DNA of 64,000 nt from CAVVGZ01 sp963747965 (GTDB lineage: Bacteria > Chloroflexota > Anaerolineae > Anaerolineales > Anaerolineaceae): NCBI GenBank assembly GCA_963747965.1, contig CAVVGZ010000007.1, positions 992,001-1,056,000 on the forward strand, in the 5' to 3' direction. The position numbers and the translations under genes are program-made. The stretch's first letter is position 1. Each line of letters begins with the position of its first letter. The notes below the pieces were generated by a model that searched no databases, had not been told where the DNA came from, and worked only from the letters and a program-made list of their open reading frames with translations. Of the stretch, positions 8,177 to 17,409 are shown in pieces.

Positions 8177-9593
8177 TCGAAGGATATACCTTCTGGACCC
8201 CCAGGATATTCCGCCTGAAACAATTGCCGTCGCATTTGCCAAGACATCCAGATCTCCTGCGTCATTCGATGAAATTGCTTCAGAATTGACCAGGGAGGCA
8301 AGTTCTGAATTTCATGAGAAATGGGTGGTTGGTTATGGACACTCTTCAGTTGCAGAACATGCGGTCCTGCATATTGCCCTTGAGAATATTTCCCGCCTGG
8401 CTATTGAATCGGTTGAATCAAACCGCCTGGCGTCTTATACCGAAAAATCTACCCGCTATCAAAAATGGGACCCCAGTCAATACCACACACCGGATGAGTT
8501 TTCCACCGCGTCACCAGGAAAAATATATCAATCTACCTGCCAGATGTTGTTTGACACATACAAAAATACACTTGAGCCCGTTAAAACAATCATTGCTGAA
8601 GAAATGCCAAGGAAAAAAGGGGAGAGCGAAGCCTCCTGGGATCGAAGGATTCGTTCAGAATATGTGGATGTATGCCGGTTTTTACTCCCTGCGTCTTCCC
8701 TGGCTAATGTCGGTATAACCATAAACGCCCGTGCCTTGGAACATGCCATCCGTAAGATGCTATCCCATCCATTACTTGAAGTTCAACAGATTGGGAACGA
8801 GGTAAAACTGGCAGCACAGGATTCAGTACCAACATTAATTAAATATGTTGAGAGGGTTCCTTACCTGATTCAAGTACAGGATAATTTCGCTAGAGAATCT
8901 AAAAAAGTGGTGGAAGATAGTCCTTTTGAAGGGGATTGGTGCCGCCTGGTGGATTTTGACCACAACGGATTATTAAAGAATCTCGCTGCGGTATTATACA
9001 GATATGGTGGAACAAGTTTTGACACAGCCCTAACTTATGTAAGGAATTGCTCACAAAACGAATTAGAGAAGCTTTTTGAAATGCTTCTGGAAAACCTGGG
9101 AGAACATGACCAGCCTGTTAGAGAGATGGAATATGCGAATTTCTTATTTGATATCGTCCTGGATCAAGGTGCATATTTTGAATTAAAGCGGCATCGCATG
9201 CTTACCATGACATGTCAGAACCTGACAACCAGGTTGGGGTATGCAATTCCCAGGAAAATAGTAGAAGCCGGGCAAGAGAAATCTTACCGGTTGGCAATGG
9301 ATGAAGCCCGGAAAGCCTATGAAACATTATATCAATACAATCCGGAGGCTGCTTCTTATGTTGTCCCGAATGGATTTAATCGCCGGGTTCTTCTTAATAT
9401 AAATCTCCGCAGTGCCATGCATCTTGTATCCCTGCGATCTGCCTCGAATGCTCACTTCTCCATTCGCCGGGTTGTCCAGAAAATTGCATCCGAGATGATT
9501 CAGGCAGTTCCCTTGCTGGAAAATGTCCTGCACAGGAACCAGGCGGAATCATGGCAGAGTGTGCAGGAGAAATATTTCAACCAGGTTTCTTGA
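8166..9593 (+). CDS. thyX: Long tandem ThyX-type thymidylate synthase
   Basis: ThyX makes dTMP from dUMP using methylenetetrahydrofolate, FAD and NADPH. This protein has 475 residues, about twice the usual 220-250, and appears to hold two ThyX-like halves. The first half has GHSSVAEH and then, at 85-98, SNRLASYTEKSTRY, which aligns with the ThyX motif RHR-x7-S but lacks the RHR. The second half has RHRMLTMTCQNLTTR starting at residue 342, with RHR kept but Asn at the conserved Ser position. The active-site elements therefore seem split between halves. Long homologues are known, and whether this one is catalytic cannot be settled from sequence. The ATG overlaps the ribF end by 11 bases. Confidence 0.85.
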   Translation: MSHNRRIYLLDPQDIPPETIAVAFAKTSRSPASFDEIASELTREASSEFHEKWVVGYGHSSVAEHAVLHIALENISRLAIESVESNRLASYTEKSTRYQKWDPSQYHTPDEFSTASPGKIYQSTCQMLFDTYKNTLEPVKTIIAEEMPRKKGESEASWDRRIRSEYVDVCRFLLPASSLANVGITINARALEHAIRKMLSHPLLEVQQIGNEVKLAAQDSVPTLIKYVERVPYLIQVQDNFARESKKVVEDSPFEGDWCRLVDFDHNGLLKNLAAVLYRYGGTSFDTALTYVRNCSQNELEKLFEMLLENLGEHDQPVREMEYANFLFDIVLDQGAYFELKRHRMLTMTCQNLTTRLGYAIPRKIVEAGQEKSYRLAMDEARKAYETLYQYNPEAASYVVPNGFNRRVLLNINLRSAMHLVSLRSASNAHFSIRRVVQKIASEMIQAVPLLENVLHRNQAESWQSVQEKYFNQVS

Positions 9594-9629
9594 ATTCATA
9601 CGAATCACAGGATCTACCCATCCGTGGAT

Positions 9630-10204
9630 TTACAGGTTGGATATTTCGGTGTATCGAAAACAACCAATTATATGGTCATTCACCATGCCGACTGCCTGCA
9701 TGAACGCATAACAAATTGTCGGACCGACAAATTTGAATCCCTCTTGATTTTAATGCCTCACCCATCATCCTGGCTTCCTCGGTGGTTGCGGGAATTTCCG
9801 AAACCTTTTTCCAACAGTTCAGCCGCTGTTTTCCCCCTATAAATTGCCAGGCAAAGTCATCAAAGCTGCCAAATTCCTTCTGAATTTTCAGGAAAGCCTC
9901 TGCATTCTGGACAGCAGCGTCGATTTTCAAATCGATTTCGGATTATCCCTTCATCCAACCGCAATGCTGCCAATTTTGAATTGTCATACAATGAAACCTT
10001 CTGGTAATTAAATCCATCGAAGGCGGTCTGAAAATTTTGGCGTTTTTTTAATATCGTTTCCCAACTCAATCCAGCCTGAAACCCTTCCAAAATAAGGAAT
10101 TCAAATAGGGTTTGGTCATCATGAATAGGAACACCCCATTCCCGGTCATGGTAATCTCTCATCATCTCCGTGTTTGCCCAATCACAGCGTTGTTTTAATT
10201 CCAA
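9630..10204 (-). pseudogene. tag: 3-methyladenine DNA glycosylase I, two frameshifts
   Basis: Tag removes 3-methyladenine from alkylated DNA. The start matches the family well: RCDWANTEMMRDYHDREWGV, then FEFLILEGFQAGLSWETIL. The frame is lost near 9929-9931 (one extra T in the coding strand), after which the second frame gives KIDAAVQNAEAFLKIQKEFG and WKKVSEIPATTEEA. It is lost again at 9739-9741 (one extra G), after which the third frame gives the expected FVGPTICYAFMQAVGMVNDH and stops at 9630. Removing both bases restores a complete gene of about 190 residues. Either sequence errors or a recent pseudogene. It converges on thyX. Confidence 0.85.
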
Positions 10205-10233
10205 GAATTCCTCCTTCTCCTCCTGTTCCAGAC

Positions 10234-10642
10234 CTATGATTTTGGTTCTATTTGTACAATATAATCAAACAAATCCATCATATTAACATCCTCCTCTGAT
10301 AGAAGGCCCCCTCTTAATGAGATACCAGCCATATGTACACTCTCATAGTTTCCAGCAAATGAGGGGGTGCCACCATTCCAGGTCATCCCCCTTTGCTATT
10401 AATCGATAGGCACAGGTTGTAGGAAGCCAGTCATATTGATAAGCATGCTGCGGGGATAAATCCAGGCAGGATGGCACCTTGGAAAACCGGTTTGGATAAT
10501 CTTTGCATTGGCAGGTGTCCAGATCAAGTTGTTTACAGGCAACTGAGGTGTAGAAAATTTCTTTGGTATCAGCGTCTCTCAATTTTATTAAACAGCACAA
10601 TCCGCACCTGTCACAAAGGCTGTCCCACTCCTCGATGTTCAT
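10234..10642 (-). pseudogene. YcgN-like Cys-cluster protein, frameshifted
   Basis: The N-terminal part resembles the YcgN/UPF0260 family, a presumed metal-binding protein of unknown function with clustered cysteines: CDRCGLCC near the start, then C-x-x-L-D-x-x-x-C-x-C and WLPTTCAYR. The frame ends early in WHPLICWKL. If one T of the TTT triplet (plus-strand AAA at 10357-10359) is dropped, the reading continues with NYESVHMAGISLRGGLLSEE, which fits the family C-terminus, to a stop at 10234. It is the second minus-strand gene in a row broken by one extra base. Confidence 0.72.
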
Positions 10643-10899
10643 TTTCCAGAGGGTCTTTTCCTTCCAAAAGGGGTTTGTATTTATTGGATACTCCTCTTAT
10701 TTATTTCCATGAACCCATTGATATAAGTCTTCATGGTTACCGGTTGAATTCTACCAATAAAGTCTAATTTGTTTTCAAGAAATTGAATCATTTAATATTA
10801 ATCTTATATTTTTATAGCAAATTATTAACAATTGGTTGATAAGATTATGGCATAACAAAAATTTCAACAACAAATTGGATTAATAATGAGGAGGAAAAT
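10643..10899. other. AT-rich intergenic region before Hsp20 genes
   Basis: This 257-base divergent gap separates the YcgN-like gene from the Hsp20 pair. It is AT-rich and should hold promoters for both directions, but no convincing -35/-10 pair, CIRCE element or other heat-shock operator was recognised. Confidence 0.4.
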
Positions 10900-11340
10900 A
10901 TGATGTATAGGCGATATCGTTATCCATCTTTATGGCTCGAATTTGATAGACTGCAAAGAGAAATAAACCGGTTATCTGAACCTGGTGCCCAAAAAAGAGG
11001 AAGAGGCACAGTGAGTTTTCCCGCTGTGAACATTTGGACAAACGATGATAGTACTTGGGTCACTGCAGAAGTTCCGGGAGTAGATCCAAAAGAAATTGAA
11101 ATAGCTATCGTTGGGAGTACCCTCACGATTAGTGGCATCAGAATTCCTGAGGAATCAGATGAAAATTCCCGGTATCACCGCCAGGAAAGAGGTTACGGAA
11201 AATTTTCACGGCCGATCCAACTGCCATTCAATGTAGATGCCAACAAGGTTGAAGCAAATGTCAAAGATGGAATCTTATCTATCAATTTGCCAAGAGCAGA
11301 GGAAGATAAGCCCAGAAAAATTAGTGTAAGATCGGCTTAG
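10900..11340 (+). CDS. Hsp20/alpha-crystallin small heat-shock protein (1)
   Basis: ATP-independent holdase chaperone of 146 residues. The alpha-crystallin domain spans about residues 40-140, with the AEVPGVDPKEIEI strand near its start and the C-terminal KVEANVKDGILSINLPRAEE segment that contains the conserved G-x-L. The N-terminus is short and aromatic/basic (YRRYRYPSLWLEFDRL). GAGGAGG precedes two adjacent ATG codons (10900, 10903). The second Hsp20 gene follows 30 bases later, so the two probably form an operon. Confidence 0.94.
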   Translation: MMYRRYRYPSLWLEFDRLQREINRLSEPGAQKRGRGTVSFPAVNIWTNDDSTWVTAEVPGVDPKEIEIAIVGSTLTISGIRIPEESDENSRYHRQERGYGKFSRPIQLPFNVDANKVEANVKDGILSINLPRAEEDKPRKISVRSA

Positions 11341-11370
11341 AGACCAAGACGGGATTAATAGGAGGATAAT

Positions 11371-11778
11371 ATGACTGACGAAAAATCATTGGATGTACAA
11401 AAACAGGAAATTCTAACCGGAGAAGAAACAGAGCGAACCAGAGAATGTGCCTGTTATGTACCCCGTACCGATATATTTGAGACGGATCAGGAAATTGTTT
11501 TATTCGCCGACATGCCAGGTGTGAGCAGCATGAATCTCGATGTTACCCTGGAGAAGAATGTTCTGACTATCAATGGGAACAATGAAGTTCAAATTCCGCA
11601 GGGATACACCCTGGACTACCAGGAATATGAACCAGGAGACTACCAGAGAAGATTCACACTTTCAGAGGAGATCGACCGGGAAAAAATCGAAGCGACGATG
11701 AAGAATGGGGTGCTCAGACTCACATTACCTAAAGCAGGACCTGCAAAAACCAGGAAGATCAATGTGAAAGCAGGTTAA
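11371..11778 (+). CDS. Hsp20/alpha-crystallin small heat-shock protein (2)
   Basis: Second small heat-shock protein, 135 residues, preceded by AGGAGG. After an acidic, glutamate-rich N-terminus (about 1-30) the alpha-crystallin domain begins at YVPRTDIFETDQEIVLFADM. It contains GVLRLTLPKA near the C-terminus. It is clearly diverged from its neighbour, and paired Hsp20 genes often form mixed oligomers; this is inference here. Confidence 0.94.
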   Translation: MTDEKSLDVQKQEILTGEETERTRECACYVPRTDIFETDQEIVLFADMPGVSSMNLDVTLEKNVLTINGNNEVQIPQGYTLDYQEYEPGDYQRRFTLSEEIDREKIEATMKNGVLRLTLPKAGPAKTRKINVKAG

Positions 11779-11794
11779 ATGTTCTGCCTTTAAA

Positions 11795-11838
11795 CACAGG
11801 GTGTATAAACCGATAATAATCCCGGTGTACACCCTGTG
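11795..11838 (+). terminator. Inverted repeat after the Hsp20 genes
   Basis: CACAGGGTGTA (11795-11805) and TACACCCTGTG (11828-11838) form a perfect 11-bp stem around a 22-base loop, 17 bases after the second Hsp20 stop. There is no T-run, so this is probably a 3'-end structure. The rest of the 407-base gap up to 12185 shows no ORF or recognisable RNA. Confidence 0.5.
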
Positions 11839-12185
11839 ACAGTATTAGATAATCTCATTCGATCAATTAAGGGAACTGGTAGCACAAAATATTACTGGGA
11901 ATGAGGTTTCAGATTGTCGCTGGGTGATGAAAAATAGAAAAACATTCTCAGTTGAGATGACAACCTCCCCTGAATAATCTCATAATTTCGATATGAACAT
12001 GATAAACTTGCCTATGCTGAAAAAGCTGGGCAGGTTTTTAATTATTCTGCACACAACGAAGACAGATTTATTAACCTTTGTGTCCGGATATTTTTTAAGG
12101 TTTTTCATGAAGGTCTTTTCATACACGATATAATCGTATTATAGAAAAGCACTCATTTCTTATATTTTCGTAATGGGGTATTTAT

Positions 12186-13112
12186 ATGAATAAAGAGAAC
12201 AAGGTTCACGGAGTTATTGCCGCAGTTGTCACCCCGCTGGATAAGAATGGCCGTCCACATCTTGATAACCTGCAGTTATTGATTAAAACTCTAATGACTG
12301 AAGGAATAAATGGAATACTCCTGCTGGGGACAACGGGTGAGGGTCCTTCCTTTTCCTTGGATGAACAGGCGGATATTATTTCAGCAGGTCTTTCGGCTGC
12401 TGAAGGAATATTTGTATTATCTTGTATCGTGAATGTTAGCCTGGTTGATGCAGCAAACGCCGCCAGGAAAGCTTGCGAATTGGGAGTGGATGGAATTGTT
12501 GCATTACCACCGTATTATTATAAAAACTTGAAGACAGATGGCCTGGTGTCTTATTTTGCGCACATCCTGGATAAAGCAGTTCCGGAGGATAAACAGTTAT
12601 TTCTCTATCATATCCCCCAATTAACCGGGGTTCCAATTACCCTTGAATTATTAGAAGGATTAATTAAATACGCTCCCGGGCGGATTGGCGGGGTAAAAGA
12701 CAGCCAGGGGGACCTCGCCCATACAATCGAATACTGCCAACGCTTTCCGCAGCTCAACTTTTTTGTAGGTACTGACAGACTGCTACTGGATGGAATTCAG
12801 AATGGTGCTGCCGGATGTGTTACCGCCGGTTCAAATGTGCTAAGTCCTCTGGATTCGGCTGTATACCAAAAATTCCTGGGAGGGGAGGATCCCTCCATCC
12901 TTCAGGAAAAATTATCGATGGCACGATTAGCCCTTGAGAAATTCCCCCCATTCCCCCCCACATTAAAAAGTTTGCTGAGTTATCGCTTCCACAATGATGG
13001 TTGGGAGGTCAGGCCTCCCCTGGTACCTTTGGCAGTCCACCAACAGGAACAATTAATAAGTATCCTGCGAACGCTGCCAATTGAGCAATACATTCCCTGG
13101 ATTAATACCTAA
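12186..13112 (+). CDS. DapA/NanA-family class I aldolase
   Basis: Member of the dihydrodipicolinate synthase/N-acetylneuraminate lyase family (308 residues). It has the TIM-barrel motif LLGTTGEGPSF (47-57), the Tyr of LYHIPQLTG (Y141) and the Schiff-base lysine of GGVKDSQGD (K171). Such enzymes condense or cleave pyruvate with an aldehyde. The lysine genes in this window use the aminoadipate route, so a DapA role in lysine synthesis is not required. A sugar-acid or hydroxyproline-type aldolase role is equally possible. The ATG has only a weak upstream ribosome site. Confidence 0.85.
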   Translation: MNKENKVHGVIAAVVTPLDKNGRPHLDNLQLLIKTLMTEGINGILLLGTTGEGPSFSLDEQADIISAGLSAAEGIFVLSCIVNVSLVDAANAARKACELGVDGIVALPPYYYKNLKTDGLVSYFAHILDKAVPEDKQLFLYHIPQLTGVPITLELLEGLIKYAPGRIGGVKDSQGDLAHTIEYCQRFPQLNFFVGTDRLLLDGIQNGAAGCVTAGSNVLSPLDSAVYQKFLGGEDPSILQEKLSMARLALEKFPPFPPTLKSLLSYRFHNDGWEVRPPLVPLAVHQQEQLISILRTLPIEQYIPWINT

Positions 13113-13130
13113 TCATAGGTTGGAGAATTA

Positions 13131-14372
13131 TTACTGAGGTGATCGGATTTCTTGTTCAAGAATATCTGACGTCTCTGCATATCGGGATTTTCCTAACTCG
13201 TCAGATAGGTGCTGTCGCAGCTTTTTTTGGCTTGGTTTTCGTTTTCCCAGGCCCTTAAGCAAACCGAGGAAATAATTCACCTGTTGTGTGGTTATCCTCT
13301 GGATTGCACCCTGGGAAAGCCGTTCCCCTTTTTCAAACCAGATAGAGGCAGCATAACCCATGGCCACAGTAGTCGAAGCAGCAATTGCAGAGGCAAGCAT
13401 CCAACCCGGTATACCACCAAATTTACTTAATTGATAAAAGAGGGTCCTTCCAAGGAAACCAAGGCCAAAGGTAAAAACAAGTTCTCTCGCCCGTGATAGG
13501 GTTATTTTATATTGGTATATCCTGGCAATTCCAACCACCATGACCGATTGGGTGATAGCCAGTGGGATAAAATCTATCAGTGGCAGCGGGGTGAGTCCTA
13601 TAACTGCAGAAATAGATGCCGCATTTCCAATGGTATTCCACGCCAACTGCCAGCGGTATTCAGGTAAAGCCTGTCCTAAGGCAACTACCAGCCTGGGTTC
13701 ACTGAGAGCAATCGCCACCACAACCTGGCGTAAATTTACGCCATTTTTCGCAGAAATTGGGATAATTTCCTCTTCAGTCAACCCAAGATTACGGGCAGCC
13801 TGCTGGATGACCATTTTTTGGTCTTTTTGTACCAGGTCGATCTTGTTTAATACGATAACATAGGGTTTATGTAGATTCTTAATACGCTTAAACAAGTCCA
13901 ATTCAGTTTGTTTTATTCCTTGCAAGGCATCGAAGAGAACCACGATGAAGTCCGAATCCTGTGCAGTCCGGAACGCCAGTTCCTTCTGTTCGACACCCAG
14001 CGAGCCTACCGTATCAGCCCCGGGTGTATCGACAATGGAGAACAATCCTACATCTGATTCCTGGTTAATGATTGTTGTTCCCGGTATAGGGCTTACTTTG
14101 GCATAGTCTGTCTTCGATTGCAGAAATTGATTGAATAGGGTTGATTTTCCAGCATTCGCCGGTCCTACGATTGCCACCCGATGTTTTTGCCCGAATGCAG
14201 ATTGGAGATGCTTGGCAGACAATTTTATTATCGTGCGGATCATTCCGGTTTTCGATGGCAGCACATCAACGGAAGAAAGCAGTGCCTTTCTTTCGCTGGC
14301 CGGGATGGAATCCCAGATTTGCCGGACGATATCAGAGGTTGGAGTTGGAGATTTTTGGGTTGTGGTTTTCAT
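13131..14372 (-). CDS. Era-like GTPase with C-terminal DUF697 domain
   Basis: A 413-residue protein with a GTPase domain: G1 GPANAGKST (70-78), G3 DTPGA, G4 NKID and G5 SAK. A C-terminal membrane-associated DUF697-like region follows, rich in hydrophobic helices (GLTPLPLIDFIPLAITQSV, then GFLGRTLFYQL). Era-type GTPases with DUF697 tails are thought to act at the membrane, but the role is unknown. It converges with the aldolase gene and is divergent from ppa. Confidence 0.85.
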   Translation of the reverse strand: MKTTTQKSPTPTSDIVRQIWDSIPASERKALLSSVDVLPSKTGMIRTIIKLSAKHLQSAFGQKHRVAIVGPANAGKSTLFNQFLQSKTDYAKVSPIPGTTIINQESDVGLFSIVDTPGADTVGSLGVEQKELAFRTAQDSDFIVVLFDALQGIKQTELDLFKRIKNLHKPYVIVLNKIDLVQKDQKMVIQQAARNLGLTEEEIIPISAKNGVNLRQVVVAIALSEPRLVVALGQALPEYRWQLAWNTIGNAASISAVIGLTPLPLIDFIPLAITQSVMVVGIARIYQYKITLSRARELVFTFGLGFLGRTLFYQLSKFGGIPGWMLASAIAASTTVAMGYAASIWFEKGERLSQGAIQRITTQQVNYFLGLLKGLGKRKPSQKKLRQHLSDELGKSRYAETSDILEQEIRSPQ

Positions 14373-14438
14373 TCAGAATTAACCATACCATAATTCCAGT
14401 ATAATATAGTTATAAACTGGTTTCTGGGAGGACAAAAC

Positions 14439-15050
14439 TTGACATTTCCATCCGCATTTTACCGTTGGAGACCCCACCCCTGGCATGGGCTGGAAGTTGG
14501 TCCAAACCCTCCCAATATTGTCTATGCGTATATTGAAATCACACCATATGACCTTGTAAAATATGAGGTGGATAAAGTCACCGGATATCTGAAAGTTGAC
14601 CGCCCTCAGCATAGTTCATCGCAACCACCCACTTTATACGGATTTGTGCCGCGCACTTATTGCGGACAAAGAGTTGGTGCTCTGGCAACCCATCCTACCG
14701 CCGGTGACGGCGATCCATTAGACATTTGCGTCATCAGCGAGAGACCAATTGACAAGTCTGAGGTCATCTTATCTGTCAGAGTAATCGGGGGTATTGAAAT
14801 GATTGATGGCGGATTTGCTGACGATAAAATTGTCGGGGTCCTGGCCAATGACAACTTCTGGAAAAATGCTGATGATATCTCCGATCTGCCGGAAGTTCTT
14901 GTTCAGCGATTACGGCATTATTTCAGCACATATAAGATGATGCCGGATAATAAATCCCAGACCTATATTGAAGGAATCTACCATTGCGAAAAGGCGAAAC
15001 AAATTATTGAGGCTGCAATGAAGGATTATGAGGAAATGTTCGGGATGTAA
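14439..15050 (+). CDS. ppa: Inorganic pyrophosphatase (family I)
   Basis: Hydrolyses pyrophosphate to phosphate and drives biosynthetic reactions. The 203-residue protein has the family I signature DGDPLDICV with its catalytic aspartates, preceded by YGFVPRTYCG, and the lysine/tyrosine-rich substrate region. The start is a TTG with GGGAGG (14426-14431) eight bases upstream. No ATG occurs before the conserved region. It is divergent from the GTPase gene. Confidence 0.93.
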   Translation: MTFPSAFYRWRPHPWHGLEVGPNPPNIVYAYIEITPYDLVKYEVDKVTGYLKVDRPQHSSSQPPTLYGFVPRTYCGQRVGALATHPTAGDGDPLDICVISERPIDKSEVILSVRVIGGIEMIDGGFADDKIVGVLANDNFWKNADDISDLPEVLVQRLRHYFSTYKMMPDNKSQTYIEGIYHCEKAKQIIEAAMKDYEEMFGM

Positions 15051-15167
15051 TAATTTTGTGTCGATTCTCACAACGCCAATCCAAATTCATCTCTTGGTGC
15101 ACCCGCAATCGATTGTCTTTTCCGAGATAATATAATTTCACAACCGCCCTGAGGTTGCCTATTCCAG

Positions 15168-16241
15168 TTATAGGTCAGGAATTCTTTGCCCCGAGGATAG
15201 GCTGATTAACACTTCCTTGAGTATATCAACTGACCTGTGATACTCGGAAATTGAGATATGTTCATCCGGTGTATGATCGAGGTTGGAATCACCCGGACCA
15301 TATGCCACAATGGGACAATCCCAGGCTGGTCCTACTAAATTGAAATCTGATGTTCCAGATTTATAAACGAAGTTGGGTGTTCCACCCTGCTTCCGGATTG
15401 CCTGCAGGAACTGCCGCACCAGGTTATTATTTTTATCAGCTTTATAAGCAGGCAACGGATAGCCCGTGATTTCAACCTTGGATTCCGGAAAAAGATCAAT
15501 TAATTGATCAAACCACTGTGCAGGATGGAAATCTTCAGGAATTCTGACCCCAACCCGCATCATTGCCCATTCCTCAAAATCATTTTCTCCGGAAGCTAAT
15601 GCCCTCAAGGTCGGTTGAATCTGTGAGAATTGAGACTGCCGATTCTGATTAAATTCTTGTGACCAATTTTGGATTTTTCCCCAGTTTGCTATGAGTTGTT
15701 CACAGGCACTCCTGCCCTTACCGGCAGTATGAAATATCGGGGTTTTATTAACGATTTCTGTCCAGACTGACCCCTTATATCCAAGCGTAATCCTATCCCA
15801 CCGGCTGGGTTCCCCGATAATAACCATTTGAGCAGGATCATGGTCAACGATAAACCTGGCCCCTTTTGATCCCCCTTCCTCCTCGACAGCACCAACAACC
15901 ACAAACTGCCATCCTTTACGGACTCCAACAGCAGCTACAGCATCCACAAAAGCCGATAATGGCCCTTTGGCGTCCACACTGCCGCGTCCATATAGAAGAT
16001 CACCATCCTGTCTAACCCGAATATTACCTGGTACGGTGTCGATATGACCAAGCAGCATGATCTTTGTTGATCCATCACCCATCACACCGACAGCATTACC
16101 GGCGGGATCTGTGAAAACCTTCGTGTATCCAAGTGCAGTCATCCGGCGTGAAAGTCTATCCACCGCCTGATATTCCTGGCCAGTCGGACTGTAACATTCA
16201 AGCAGTTCTATGAGGGTTTGGGGAATTTGATTTTCAATCAT
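15168..16241 (-). CDS. lysK: [LysW]-lysine/ornithine hydrolase
   Basis: Final step of LysW-mediated synthesis: an M20-family metallopeptidase releases lysine (or ornithine) from the C-terminal glutamate of LysW. Zinc ligands and catalytic residues are visible: H66 in LLGHIDT, D90 in GRGSVDAKGP and the E121-E122 pair in AVEEEGGSKG. Length is 357. Its ATG overlaps the lysJ stop by four bases. It is the last gene of the lysW operon. Confidence 0.92.
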   Translation of the reverse strand: MIENQIPQTLIELLECYSPTGQEYQAVDRLSRRMTALGYTKVFTDPAGNAVGVMGDGSTKIMLLGHIDTVPGNIRVRQDGDLLYGRGSVDAKGPLSAFVDAVAAVGVRKGWQFVVVGAVEEEGGSKGARFIVDHDPAQMVIIGEPSRWDRITLGYKGSVWTEIVNKTPIFHTAGKGRSACEQLIANWGKIQNWSQEFNQNRQSQFSQIQPTLRALASGENDFEEWAMMRVGVRIPEDFHPAQWFDQLIDLFPESKVEITGYPLPAYKADKNNNLVRQFLQAIRKQGGTPNFVYKSGTSDFNLVGPAWDCPIVAYGPGDSNLDHTPDEHISISEYHRSVDILKEVLISLSSGQRIPDL

Positions 16242-17398
16242 ATTGTAAGGACTTCCCGTACTTCTGTAACAACCTTATCCAATTGTTCTTTTTCTATCAC
16301 CAGGGGAGGTAGAAAACGCAATACCGTCAATCCGGCAGGTAAGGCCAGTACACCGTGCTCTTTTAACAAAGAAATATACGGCGTCACCTTCTGACGCAGT
16401 TCAATTCCAACAATAAGACCAAGTCCGCGCACCTCCCGGATTAGCGGGATTTCCAATTTTCTTAATTCCCCAATGAAATAACCACCAAGCTCCATTGCTC
16501 TTTCTGGCAGGTGGTCTTCCACATAAATATCTAGAGCAGCATTCGCCGCAGCACAGATTACCGGATTTCCACCGAAAGTTGTTCCGTGTAACCCAGGCAA
16601 TAGTTCATTAACCCGCTTCCCAATGAGGACTGCTCCCATGGGTAAACCACCGGCTATCGATTTTGCTACGCAAAGCAAATCAGGTTCCAGGTCAAAATGC
16701 TCATAAGCAAACAATTTTCCAGTCCTTCCAAAACCAGTCTGGATTTCATCGATAATCAGCAGGGCGCCAAATTTATTGCAGAGAACCTGGGCGCCCTTCA
16801 AGAACTCTGCAGTGCCTGGATAAACCCCGCCTTCACCCTGGACAATTTCCAGTATCACAGCAGCTGTGTGTTCATTGACCACCTGCTCAAGTTTTTCAAA
16901 ATTGTTGTACGGGATATGAGTAACACCGGGTACCAGTGGTTCAAAAGGCTGGCGATATTTTTTTTCCCAGGTAACTGAAAGAGCACCCATCGTCCTGCCA
17001 TGAAAACCCCGCATCGCTGCAACAAATTCCGTCCTGCCGGTGCTGATCCGTGATATTTTGAGGGCAGCTTCAACCGCCTCAGTCCCTGAATTACATAAAA
17101 AGCCCCGGTTGAATTTGGAATTTGTAAGATTGATTAATTTTTCCAGGAGTGCGGCGCGTTGATCATTGTAGAAGATTTCCGGGCAGGATACCAACTTTTG
17201 AGCCTGCTGATAAATTGCCTCGGCGATCTTCTTATTGGCATGACCCAAATTTGCAGCCCCCTGACCACCCACACAATCTATATATGCATTTCCCAGATCA
17301 TCAAACAACAATGCCCCCTGACCGCTCACGATTGTTAAATCTCTTTTTACATAAAAACCCGATGTAAACCTGTTTTCAATTTCTTGAGTTCTCGTCAT
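16238..17398 (-). CDS. lysJ: [LysW]-aminoadipate semialdehyde transaminase
   Basis: Class III PLP aminotransferase (386 residues) that converts LysW-bound aminoadipate semialdehyde to LysW-lysine using glutamate. By homology to ArgD it could also act on the glutamate semialdehyde for arginine. Motifs seen: SGTEAVEAALK (104-114), GFHGRTMGAL, IIDEIQTGFGRTG (215-227) and the PLP lysine K246 in VAKSIAGGLPMGA. It lies between lysZ and lysK with near-zero spacing. Confidence 0.93.
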   Translation of the reverse strand: MTRTQEIENRFTSGFYVKRDLTIVSGQGALLFDDLGNAYIDCVGGQGAANLGHANKKIAEAIYQQAQKLVSCPEIFYNDQRAALLEKLINLTNSKFNRGFLCNSGTEAVEAALKISRISTGRTEFVAAMRGFHGRTMGALSVTWEKKYRQPFEPLVPGVTHIPYNNFEKLEQVVNEHTAAVILEIVQGEGGVYPGTAEFLKGAQVLCNKFGALLIIDEIQTGFGRTGKLFAYEHFDLEPDLLCVAKSIAGGLPMGAVLIGKRVNELLPGLHGTTFGGNPVICAAANAALDIYVEDHLPERAMELGGYFIGELRKLEIPLIREVRGLGLIVGIELRQKVTPYISLLKEHGVLALPAGLTVLRFLPPLVIEKEQLDKVVTEVREVLTI

Positions 17399-17409
17399 TT
17401 GACCTGTCC

